From: Fimenecus sp964457415
GTDB lineage: Bacteria > Bacillota > Clostridia > Oscillospirales > Acutalibacteraceae
Direction: 5' to 3'
Length of the DNA: 22,159 nt
NCBI GenBank assembly: GCA_964457415.1
Contig: CAYWFB010000027.1
Location: 1-22,159 of the forward strand
The translations under genes and the position numbers were made by a program. This document shows, in pieces, positions 14,395 through 21,414 of the stretch. The notes below the pieces were generated by a model. That model was not told the origin of the DNA and did not search any database. It saw only the letters and a list, made by a program, of their open reading frames with translations. Positions within the stretch are counted from its first letter, which is position 1. Each line of letters begins with the position of its first letter.

Positions 14395-15186
14395 ATGGCG
14401 AAATTTTGTCCTCTGTTTTCATCGTCAACGGGTAATAGTATTTACATCGGTGGCGGTGACGACAGTATTTTAATAGATGTGGGTATGACCGCAAAGCAGA
14501 TGGATGAGGCTTTGTGGCGAATTGGTGTTGACGGTGACAGTATTCGTAACATTTTCATAACTCACGAGCACAGCGACCACATAAAAGGACTTAAAGTGTT
14601 CACAAAAAAGCACAAAGCCCGTGTTTTTATGACGGGCGGTACATACGAGGCACTCACTAAAACCGATGCTCTCGACAACGTGTCAGAGTGTTGCATAATT
14701 ACACCCGACGGCACAGATATTGGTTGTATGCACATAAAGCCCTTTGCGATTTCCCACGACACAATTGAGCCCTGCGGATACACCGTAGAAATGGCAAACG
14801 GCAGAAAAATCGCGGTCGCTACCGACTTGGGAATTATGACCGATGAGGTATTAAATGCACTTACGGGTTGTGACCTTGTTATGCTTGAATCAAATCACGA
14901 TGTAAATATGCTTCAATGCGGTGGTTATCCATATATGCTCAAGCGCAGAATTTTGGGTGTTAAGGGTCACCTTTCAAATGACGTGTGTGCCGAAACTCTC
15001 ACAAAGCTTATTAAAAGCGGTACCACACGATTTTTCTTGGGTCACTTAAGTCGAGAAAACAATATGCCACAGCTCGCGTACCAGACAAGTGTTTCGGCGC
15101 TTGAAATGGCGGGAGCACGCGAGGGTGAAGATTATTTTATCCGCGTGGCAAAGCCCGTTTGGGATGAAAAGGCGATGATTTTATGA
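14395..15186 (+). CDS. walJ: WalJ/YycJ-type MBL-fold hydrolase
   Basis: 263-residue metallo-beta-lactamase fold protein, probably a nuclease or phosphodiesterase of the WalJ group. The N-terminal FSSSTGNSIYIG (8-19) is typical. THEHSDH (56-62) is the MBL metal motif, with further ligands at His121 (AISHD) and Asp144 (ATDLG), then ESNHD and LGHLSRENN. In Bacillus and relatives walJ is in the walRK operon and affects cell-wall or DNA-replication coordination. GGGAG (14383-14387) precedes the ATG. Its stop overlaps the rlmH start by four bases (ATGA), so the two are coupled. The two-component genes follow rlmH, so the WalRK-type context is kept in a rearranged order. Confidence 0.92.
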   Translation: MAKFCPLFSSSTGNSIYIGGGDDSILIDVGMTAKQMDEALWRIGVDGDSIRNIFITHEHSDHIKGLKVFTKKHKARVFMTGGTYEALTKTDALDNVSECCIITPDGTDIGCMHIKPFAISHDTIEPCGYTVEMANGRKIAVATDLGIMTDEVLNALTGCDLVMLESNHDVNMLQCGGYPYMLKRRILGVKGHLSNDVCAETLTKLIKSGTTRFFLGHLSRENNMPQLAYQTSVSALEMAGAREGEDYFIRVAKPVWDEKAMIL

Positions 15187-15665
15187 TAAATGTGAATTTA
15201 ATAGTCCTCGGCAAGCTCAAAGAAAAATATATGAAAGAATTTGCGTCAGAATATGAAAAACGCCTTTCTGCATATTGCAAGCTGACAGTAACAGAGCTTG
15301 AACCCATTAAGCTTTCAGATAACCCCTCACAGACCGAAATTGACAACGCGCTCGCCAAAGAAACACAGATGATAACAGCAAAAATTCCCAAGAATTCTTA
15401 TGTTTTTTCAATGTGTATTGAGGGCAAGCAGATGTCGTCAGAGGATTTATCTTCAAAAATCGAAGATATTGCTCTTTGTGGGAAAAGTAATATTACATTT
15501 ATAATAGGCAGTTCATTCGGGCTTTCTGACGAAATCAAAAAAATGTCCGATTTTAAATTTTCAATGTCAAAAATGACATTCCCGCACAAATTGGCAAGAA
15601 TAATGCTGACGGAGCAGATTTACAGAGCATTTTCAATCACAAATAACGCAAAATATCATAAATAA
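15183..15665 (+). CDS. rlmH: 23S rRNA (pseudouridine1915-N3)-methyltransferase
   Basis: 160-residue SPOUT methyltransferase that uses S-adenosylmethionine to methylate N3 of pseudouridine 1915 in helix 69 of 23S rRNA on the assembled ribosome. The N-terminus NLIVLGKLKEKY, the cofactor-knot segment FIIGSSFGLSDEI and the closing block SKMTFPHKLARIMLTEQIYRAF ending in KYHK are all family hallmarks. The glycine loop reads GSSFG rather than the commoner GGSLG or GGAYG, a mild variation. Length is normal. The start codon lies within the walJ stop (ATGA overlap). In Bacillus rlmH closes the walRK-htrC operon, so finding walJ, rlmH, a two-component pair and htrA together agrees with that linkage. Confidence 0.95.
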   Translation: MINVNLIVLGKLKEKYMKEFASEYEKRLSAYCKLTVTELEPIKLSDNPSQTEIDNALAKETQMITAKIPKNSYVFSMCIEGKQMSSEDLSSKIEDIALCGKSNITFIIGSSFGLSDEIKKMSDFKFSMSKMTFPHKLARIMLTEQIYRAFSITNNAKYHK

Positions 15666-15756
15666 TTTATAAAATTACAAAACTTTGTTATCAATTTATT
15701 AAAATTTGAATTGTATTATTAAGATGAGAAATATCTCAAAAGAGGAGGTTGTTTAA

Positions 15757-16452
15757 ATGCAAAAAGAAAAAATTCTTGTAGTTGATGATGACAAAAATAT
15801 TTGCGATTTACTTCGTATGTATCTTGAAAAAGAGGGTTATGCTGTAGCGTTGGCTCATAACGGTGTTGATGCCGTGAACGCTTTCAGTGTTGAAAACCCC
15901 GACCTTGTGTTGCTTGATATTATGCTTCCTCAGCTTGACGGCTGGCAGGTTTGCCGTGAAATACGAAAACTAAGTGAAAAGCCCATAATCATGCTCACCG
16001 CTAAGGACGAAACCTTTGATAAGGTGCTCGGTCTTGAATTGGGTGCAGATGACTATGTTACTAAGCCCTTTGACACAAAAGAAATTGTGGCAAGAATAAA
16101 AGCGGTGCTTCGCCGTACCTCTGCCGTTAAGGGCGGGGACATTAAAGAGGTGCGTTATGATAAGCTCACAATCAACCTTTCAAATTATGAAATGAAGGTT
16201 GACGGTGTGGCAGTTGACACTCCGCCAAAAGAACTTGAGCTTATTTATCACCTTGCAAGCAATCCCGACCGCGTTTTCACACGTGACCAGTTGCTTGACG
16301 ATGTTTGGGGCTTTGATTATTACGGCGACAGCCGAACAGTAGACGTGCATGTTAAAAGACTTCGAGATAAGCTTAAAGGAGTTTCGACCGAATGGGAGCT
16401 CCGTACTATCTGGAGTGTAGGATATAAATTTGAAACTCATGGCAAAAAATAA
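15757..16452 (+). CDS. OmpR/PhoB-family response regulator, WalR-like
   Basis: 231 residues. The receiver domain (1-120) has acidic residues at 10-12, phospho-acceptor Asp54 in LLDIMLPQLDGW, Thr81 and Lys103 in VTKPF. The winged-helix DNA-binding domain (about 135-228) ends with DSRTVDVHVKRLRDKL and IWSVGYKFE. It would be phosphorylated by the kinase encoded immediately downstream and then bind promoter DNA. AGGAGG (15743-15748) is well spaced before the ATG. The 91-base A/T-rich gap after rlmH has a TATTAT (15714-15719) but no good -35, so it may be transcribed both from its own weak promoter and from upstream. Position beside walJ, rlmH and htrA suggests a WalR-type cell-envelope role, though PhoP/SrrA-like regulators are hard to separate by eye. 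Confidence 0.9.
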   Translation: MQKEKILVVDDDKNICDLLRMYLEKEGYAVALAHNGVDAVNAFSVENPDLVLLDIMLPQLDGWQVCREIRKLSEKPIIMLTAKDETFDKVLGLELGADDYVTKPFDTKEIVARIKAVLRRTSAVKGGDIKEVRYDKLTINLSNYEMKVDGVAVDTPPKELELIYHLASNPDRVFTRDQLLDDVWGFDYYGDSRTVDVHVKRLRDKLKGVSTEWELRTIWSVGYKFETHGKK

Positions 16453-17977
16453 TTTTTTAAAGAAAAACTATCTTCGCGCCGAAAAGTATGTAAAGCATTT
16501 GCCTGTTTTTACACGCTATATGGCAGTTATAACATCACTTATCCTGGTCAGTTATCTTGTACTAACCTCGGCGCTTGTTGTATTCCTTTCAAACCATTGG
16601 TCACATCAGAAAGAACAACTGCTCATTGAAAATGTAACGCTCAACGCAGAATACAGCGAAAGAATTCTCGGTAGCTGTACCACTCAGGAAGAGCTTAACA
16701 GCGCGCTTGTTCTGATTTGCAATAATTTAGGCGTTACTTCAAATGCTATTGATGCAGATATATTCTTCTGCAACACCGCAGGCGATGTGCTGATTTGCAA
16801 AGAGGATTTTACTTACAACTATTCCGCGGACAGTAAAGACTGCCTTATTCACGACGGATACCATGTGCCCGACGAGATAATAGAAAAAGCAAAAACGGGC
16901 ACATATTTCAGCAAGGGCAAAATACAAAATCTTTTCCACGAAAAAACATTTTTTGCGGGCGTACCCGTATATGTGGGTGATACCTGCATTGGTGTAATTT
17001 TTGCCTCTGCACCCGTTGAAAGTACTCTTCGCGGGTATTCAAGCAATGTGATGAGAATTTACCTTTGGTCTGCCGTTTTTGCGGTAGCCCTCACTTTCCT
17101 TGTGGCTTACGGCTTAACTGCGAAATTCACAAATCCATTACGTCAGATGTCCAACGCCACAAAGGCTTATGCTCAGGGCGATTTTAGCAAGCGCGTAACA
17201 GTTACGGGGCACGACGAATTAGCAGAGCTTTGCGTATCCTTTAATAAAATGGCATCGGCACTGTCAACGCTTGAATCTTCAAGGCGAAGCTTTGTTGCAA
17301 ATGTTTCTCACGAATTGAAAACCCCGATGACCACAATCGGCGGATTTATTGACGGTATGCTTGACGGCACAATCCCCGCCGAACAGCACGAAGAATATCT
17401 GAAAAAAGTTTCCGATGAGGTTAAGCGTCTTTCACGTCTTGTAACTTCTATGCTCAATCTTTCAAAAATCGAGGCGGGCGAGCTTGACCTTAAACCCAAA
17501 GAATTTGACCTTTCTTCGCTTATGATTGACTGCACCCTCACCTTTGAGCAGGCAATCGAGAAAAAAGAAATCACCGTTGAGGGCTTTGAGGGCATAGGTA
17601 ATATCAACGTGTTTGCCGACCGCGATATGCTTTATCAGGTGGTATATAACCTTGTTGACAATGCGGTTAAATTCACAAACAACGGCGGAACAATATCATT
17701 CTTTGCAGGCGAAACAACTGACGGGAAAATCGGTTTTTCAATTCAGAATACGGGCGACGGAATTTCTTCTGAAGAAATCGGCAAGGTTTTTGAACGCTTC
17801 TATAAGGTTGATAAATCACGAAGCTATGATGTTAAGAGCGCGGGTCTCGGGCTTTACCTTTGCAAGACAATTGTTGAAATGCACAAGGGTGAAATTTTTG
17901 CTGAGAGCACCGAGGGTCAATTTACGCGCTTTACAGTTATGCTTCCCAAACCCGAAAAAGACAAACTCAAGAAATAA
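16439..17977 (+). CDS. Sensor histidine kinase with HAMP domain, WalK-like
   Basis: 512 residues from the ATG at 16439; an in-frame TTG at 16430 is less likely. Order: cytoplasmic tail, transmembrane helix at about 28-50, an extracytoplasmic sensory domain of about 150 residues with six Cys, a second helix (IYLWSAVFAVALTFLVAYGL), HAMP with NPLRQMSNATKAYAQGDF, HisKA with phospho-acceptor His291 in VSHELKTPMTTIGG, and HATPase with NLVDNAVKFTNNGG, GDGISSEEIGKVFERFY and SAGLGLYLCKTIVEMH. Unlike Bacillus WalK no PAS domain follows HAMP. It overlaps the regulator gene by 14 bases, so they form one two-component pair. The htrA gene follows 17 bases after the stop. It probably senses envelope stress, but the signal is unknown. 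Confidence 0.9.
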   Translation: MAKNNFLKKNYLRAEKYVKHLPVFTRYMAVITSLILVSYLVLTSALVVFLSNHWSHQKEQLLIENVTLNAEYSERILGSCTTQEELNSALVLICNNLGVTSNAIDADIFFCNTAGDVLICKEDFTYNYSADSKDCLIHDGYHVPDEIIEKAKTGTYFSKGKIQNLFHEKTFFAGVPVYVGDTCIGVIFASAPVESTLRGYSSNVMRIYLWSAVFAVALTFLVAYGLTAKFTNPLRQMSNATKAYAQGDFSKRVTVTGHDELAELCVSFNKMASALSTLESSRRSFVANVSHELKTPMTTIGGFIDGMLDGTIPAEQHEEYLKKVSDEVKRLSRLVTSMLNLSKIEAGELDLKPKEFDLSSLMIDCTLTFEQAIEKKEITVEGFEGIGNINVFADRDMLYQVVYNLVDNAVKFTNNGGTISFFAGETTDGKIGFSIQNTGDGISSEEIGKVFERFYKVDKSRSYDVKSAGLGLYLCKTIVEMHKGEIFAESTEGQFTRFTVMLPKPEKDKLKK

Positions 17978-17994
17978 TACGGAGGTTTTTCATT

Positions 17995-19407
17995 ATGAAT
18001 GAAAACTTTGATAATAATATAAATAACACTGAAAATCAGCAGAGCACAACTCCCCCGCCCTACACACAGCCCGTAACACCTCCTGTTACACCGCCCGGAG
18101 CGCAATATACACCTCCTGTGTATAATCAATATGCCACCTATGGCAATTACAATCAAGCGCCCAAGCCCGAGGCACCGAAAAAGGCTTCAAAGGGAAAGAA
18201 AAAGGGTATTATCGTTGCAATCGTAATTATTTGTGCCGTATTTCTTTCGGCAGTCGGCGTTATGCTTGCAGGGTTTATTTATGACGGCTTTTCAGAGGAA
18301 GTGCCGAAAGAAAACGACAAAACCCAAATGCAAATTACCGAAACTCCCAACAAATCAGAGAGCAATGAAAACACTGCTGACGGTGCACTGACACCAAAGC
18401 AGATTTACAACAAGGTTTATGAGAGCTCTGTGGGTGTTCTTGTTTACACAAGTAATCAGCAGACCGTTTACTCGGAGGGTACGGGCATTATAATGGGCGA
18501 AAACTCTGACGGTAATGCAACTTACATTATAACTTGCGCACACGTTATTGATGTTTCGAATCCTAAGATTTTAGTGCAGACAGAGGACGGCACACAGTAC
18601 GACGCTGTTATTGTAGGCTCTGACGCAAAAACGGATATAGGTCTTATCCGCATTTCTGCAACGGGGCTTAAAGCGGCAGAATTTGCAGATTCTGACACTC
18701 TCGGTGTTGGTGATTATGTTTATGCAATCGGCAACCCCGGCGGAACACAGTTCTTCGGCTCATTCACAAACGGTATGGTTTCTGCCATCGGCAGACCCGT
18801 TGACAGCCCCGTAGGTTATGAGGTTGCTTGTATTCAGCACACAGCGGCAATCAACCCCGGCAATTCAGGTGGCGCGCTTGTTAATGAATATGGTCAGGTA
18901 GTAGGCATTAACTCATCAAAAATAGCTTCAACGGAATACGAGGGTATGGGCTTCGCGGTTCCCTCAACAACGGTAAAGGAAATTGTTGATGAGCTCATAG
19001 CACACGGCAAGGTTACAAACCGTCCCGTACTCGGCATCACCTATTACGCCGCAACCTATAGCCAGACACATTCAATCATTGTAAAAACTCATAATCTTCC
19101 CTCAAACTCAATTATCATTGAAGAGATTATGATTGGCAGTGACCTTGCAAATAAGGGCGTAAAATCAGGCGATATGATTATTGCAGTAAACGGTCAGGAT
19201 ATGGATAATGACGACGTTCTTCTTAACATTATTGAAGATGGTAAGGTGGGCGACGAATTAACACTCACAATCTGCCGTGTTGACAGTAATTACAATATCT
19301 CAACCTTTGATGTTACAGTAAAGCTTGTTGAGGATTCAAGCACCTCATCAGCACCAAAAGAAGAAACTAACACAGGCAACGGCTTCCCGTTCCCGTTTGG
19401 TGAATAA
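17995..19407 (+). CDS. htrA: Membrane-anchored HtrA-type serine protease with PDZ domain
   Basis: 470 residues of the S1C family. A Pro/Tyr/Gln-rich cytoplasmic tail (about 1-65), a basic stop, and a transmembrane helix (about 72-94) anchor it; an acidic linker follows. The trypsin-like domain shows the catalytic triad His183 (ITCAHVID), Asp214 (DAKTDIGLI) and Ser291 (NPGNSGGAL). A single PDZ domain occupies about 345-450, including NKGVKSGDMIIAVNG. The protein should face the outside and degrade or refold damaged envelope proteins. GGAGG precedes the ATG 17 bases after the kinase gene, so it belongs to the two-component operon, a typical output of envelope-stress systems. A terminator follows at 19424. 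Confidence 0.95.
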   Translation: MNENFDNNINNTENQQSTTPPPYTQPVTPPVTPPGAQYTPPVYNQYATYGNYNQAPKPEAPKKASKGKKKGIIVAIVIICAVFLSAVGVMLAGFIYDGFSEEVPKENDKTQMQITETPNKSESNENTADGALTPKQIYNKVYESSVGVLVYTSNQQTVYSEGTGIIMGENSDGNATYIITCAHVIDVSNPKILVQTEDGTQYDAVIVGSDAKTDIGLIRISATGLKAAEFADSDTLGVGDYVYAIGNPGGTQFFGSFTNGMVSAIGRPVDSPVGYEVACIQHTAAINPGNSGGALVNEYGQVVGINSSKIASTEYEGMGFAVPSTTVKEIVDELIAHGKVTNRPVLGITYYAATYSQTHSIIVKTHNLPSNSIIIEEIMIGSDLANKGVKSGDMIIAVNGQDMDNDDVLLNIIEDGKVGDELTLTICRVDSNYNISTFDVTVKLVEDSSTSSAPKEETNTGNGFPFPFGE

Positions 19408-19423
19408 GAGAATAAAATCAAAA

Positions 19424-19456
19424 GCGGTGTCTTTAGTTAGACACCGCCAATTTTTT
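19424..19456. terminator. Bidirectional terminator between htrA and the XRE gene
   Basis: GCGGTGTCT (19424-19432) pairs with AGACACCGC (19439-19447) around TTAGTT, with CAATTTTTT after it on the plus strand and TTTTGATTTT on the minus strand. It ends htrA. In the minus-strand direction the ancestral stop codon of the small XRE gene lies in the loop. Confidence 0.88.
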
Positions 19457-19662
19457 ATATGGATTAGGATTATTTGTGGATTTGCAATGTAATCAATGGA
19501 TACATTGTAATACTCTGCGAATAGTTTAATTGTATCGAGGGGTGGAACTCTTTCTCCTTTTTCATATCTTATATATGAATTTTTGGAAATATATGCAATT
19601 CTCGCACAGTCCTCTTGAGTTAAATCGTGGTCCGTTCTCAAATCTTTTAATCTTGTATCCAT
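19433..19662 (-). pseudogene. Small XRE-family regulator, apparently frameshifted near its C-terminus
   Basis: From the ATG at 19662, with AAGGTGAT well placed upstream, the frame gives a Cro/C1-type helix-turn-helix: RLKDLRTDHDLTQEDCARIA, then SKNSYIRYEKGERVPPLDTI and YYNVSIDYIAN. After that the zero frame turns into PQIILIHIKNWRC and runs on into the htrA 3' end to 19348. Shifting frame at the CC of 19478-19479 restores TNNPNPYKKLAVSN and a TAA at 19433-19435, an ending typical of small stand-alone XRE regulators of about 75 residues. One missing base therefore explains the break. The N-terminal DNA-binding part is intact, so the product may still work. The cause may be a real mutation, or an assembly error. 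Divergent to a small possible reading frame, with paired operator-like repeats between. Confidence 0.75.
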
Positions 19663-19692
19663 TAATATCACCTTGTTTTGATTGTAGCAAAT

Positions 19693-19730
19693 ACTCCGAA
19701 TGGGGTTGATAATAATTCTCCATATGGGGT
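19693..19730. promoter_or_regulatory. Two operator-like repeats upstream of the small XRE gene
   Basis: ACTCCGAATGGGGT (19693-19706) and TCTCCATATGGGGT (19717-19730) share CTCC-N2-ATGGGGT, 24 bases apart. Each is a near-palindrome (CTCCATATGGGG against CCCCATATGGAG). The site lies between the XRE start and the divergent small frame, which is where an autoregulatory XRE repressor normally binds. The even spacing would place both on one helix face if the turn is 10.5 to 12 bases per turn. Confidence 0.45.
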
Positions 19731-19755
19731 ATTATTGTCAATGAAGGTGATTATT

Positions 19756-19971
19756 ATGAATGAAGAAAAATCTTCTAAATTTAAACAAGCTTGCATTGCA
19801 TCATATACAGAGCGAAGAAGAGATTGAGTATTCAAACCGACGCAAGAGAAGAATAAATCGAATAACACGAGATGTTTTGGGGAATGAAAAAATTATTTAT
19901 CCCCAAGTTGACAATGCAGTTGAACGAATAAGAAGTAAAACTATCCATTTCATAAACAGACATAAAAAACA
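19756..19971 (+). pseudogene. Possible small or broken coding region divergent to the XRE gene
   Basis: AAGGTGA (19744-19750), the same ribosome site as the XRE gene, precedes an ATG at 19756 whose frame gives 23 residues (MNEEKSSKFKQACIASYTER, then RRD) and stops at 19825-19827. A second ATG at 19760, one frame over, stays open for more than 70 codons before running into the antisense of the carboxypeptidase gene; its middle reads EYSNRRKRRINRITRDVLGN and VDNAVERIRSKTIHFINR, which looks protein-like. A one-base slip near 19824 would join the 19756 start to that sequence. It could be a small gene with a frameshift, or a remnant. I recognise no family, and this is a weak call. Confidence 0.25.
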
Positions 19972-21309
19972 TTATCCTTTTATCATTCTTATTTTCTTTC
20001 GTTTTGCTTTAATACGGTTTTTGCGGATAATCAAGAGAATATATACAATCACCAACAAAATAAAGAACGCAAATACAAGCTTAAATATTGTTGTTGAGAA
20101 GATTGTTTTAATTCCGTCAAGAAGCCAGAGTAAAATATTGCGGTCAATATCTTCGGCGGCAACAAGGTCAACAGTTGCAACAACGTCTTCGCCGTAAAGC
20201 ACCTCTGCTTTGCCCAAAACCTCGCCCTTTTTGATTGGGGCTTTTACCTCTGTGGGAGTTTCGCTTTCAATGGGTCTTACTACCAAGCTACCGCTTTGTG
20301 TACCCGATGGTACAAGTGCCGAGAGCTCTTCTGCAGGGAGAAGTCTTAAGTGGTCAACATTCCAGTTGTATTTAACATCAACAACAGTCACCACATCGGT
20401 GGTGCTTGTAACCTTTGTGAGCACAATATTATCAAATGCCCATTCGTAAATCTTTTTACTGTCGGTAAACGCTACATTTTCTTCAACACCGTCTTTGTCG
20501 ATGTCATACTGCGGTGCATTCATAACAATGAGCATATAATTATATCCGTCTTTTGATGCGGTGGAAATCACGCAATGTCCCGCCAATGCGGTTGTGCCTG
20601 TTTTGATACCCGAAATATAGGGGCTGTAGTAATCCTTATACGCAGAATTCATCATTTTGTTTGTGTTGTTGAGGTATCTCACATAGGGATATTTTTCTGT
20701 GGGCGCAATTTCATAACGGAGTGTGCTTGTAATCTCTTTAAAGGTGGGATTCTGCATGCAGTATTTTGCAATTTTGTAAAGGTCATATGCGGTGGTGATA
20801 TTTCCGCCACCGTCATCAAGACCGTGAGCATTGATAAAGGTTGTATTCTCACAACCCAAATCTTTAACAAAGTCATTCATCATTACCACAAAGTTATCAA
20901 GCCCGCCACCGATATAATCGGCAAGAATATTTGCGGCATCTGCGGCAGATGGAATCATCATACAATAAAGCAATTCTTTAACAGTCATTTGCTCGCCTGC
21001 TAAAATTCCCACAGTTGCGGCATTCTGCTCATAAAGTCCGTCAAGGCACTCACGCTTGCAGGTAAGCACGGTATTAAGGTCTTCGCAATTTTCAAGCACA
21101 AGAATACAAGTGACGATTTTTGTGATTGACGCGGGCGCGGTCTGCTTATCGGCATTTTTATCGAAAATAACCGTTTCACTGTCGGTATTAACAAGCAGAA
21201 CAACATCCGCCTCGGTCTCTAAAAGAGAATTAAACGAGGCATTAGCACCAATCGAAAATGAGCATATTAAAATTGTGATACAAATAAAAATCGAAATAAA
21301 CTTTTTCAA
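19972..21309 (-). CDS. D-alanyl-D-alanine carboxypeptidase, DacF/PBP5 type
   Basis: 445 residues of the low-molecular-mass penicillin-binding protein family that trims D-Ala from peptidoglycan stem peptides outside the membrane. A signal peptide covers about 1-24. The active-site motif SITK is at 61-64 and KTG at 236-238 in SGIKTGTTALAGHC. The second motif, usually SxN (SGN or SAN), here reads SAA (121-123 in PSAADAANILA), so the Asn is absent. A C-terminal PBP5 beta domain follows, then a transmembrane helix near 410-430 and a basic tail, so it is anchored by a true membrane segment rather than an amphipathic helix. The start is TTG, supported by GGGTGAT just upstream and a good promoter. 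It is divergent to the small phosphoesterase. Confidence 0.93.
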   Translation of the reverse strand: MKKFISIFICITILICSFSIGANASFNSLLETEADVVLLVNTDSETVIFDKNADKQTAPASITKIVTCILVLENCEDLNTVLTCKRECLDGLYEQNAATVGILAGEQMTVKELLYCMMIPSAADAANILADYIGGGLDNFVVMMNDFVKDLGCENTTFINAHGLDDGGGNITTAYDLYKIAKYCMQNPTFKEITSTLRYEIAPTEKYPYVRYLNNTNKMMNSAYKDYYSPYISGIKTGTTALAGHCVISTASKDGYNYMLIVMNAPQYDIDKDGVEENVAFTDSKKIYEWAFDNIVLTKVTSTTDVVTVVDVKYNWNVDHLRLLPAEELSALVPSGTQSGSLVVRPIESETPTEVKAPIKKGEVLGKAEVLYGEDVVATVDLVAAEDIDRNILLWLLDGIKTIFSTTIFKLVFAFFILLVIVYILLIIRKNRIKAKRKKIRMIKG

Positions 21310-21352
21310 TTAAATCACCCACTTGAAAAAAGCATAAGAAAGTAATACAATA

Positions 21353-21381
21353 AGTATACCACAATTACAAACAATATCCAA
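21353..21381 (-). promoter_or_regulatory. Promoter of the D,D-carboxypeptidase gene
   Basis: The minus strand reads TTGGAT (21376-21381), a 17-base spacer and TATACT (21353-21358), about 43 bases before the TTG start. No equally good promoter for the divergent phosphoesterase was seen in this 105-base gap. Confidence 0.6.
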
Positions 21382-21414
21382 TACGGAAAAACAATTTTTA
21401 AAAGGATTTTTAAT

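Noticed and set aside
20198..20449. Plus-strand frames across the carboxypeptidase gene
   Set aside because: They are antisense to a clear D,D-carboxypeptidase and carry no signals of their own.
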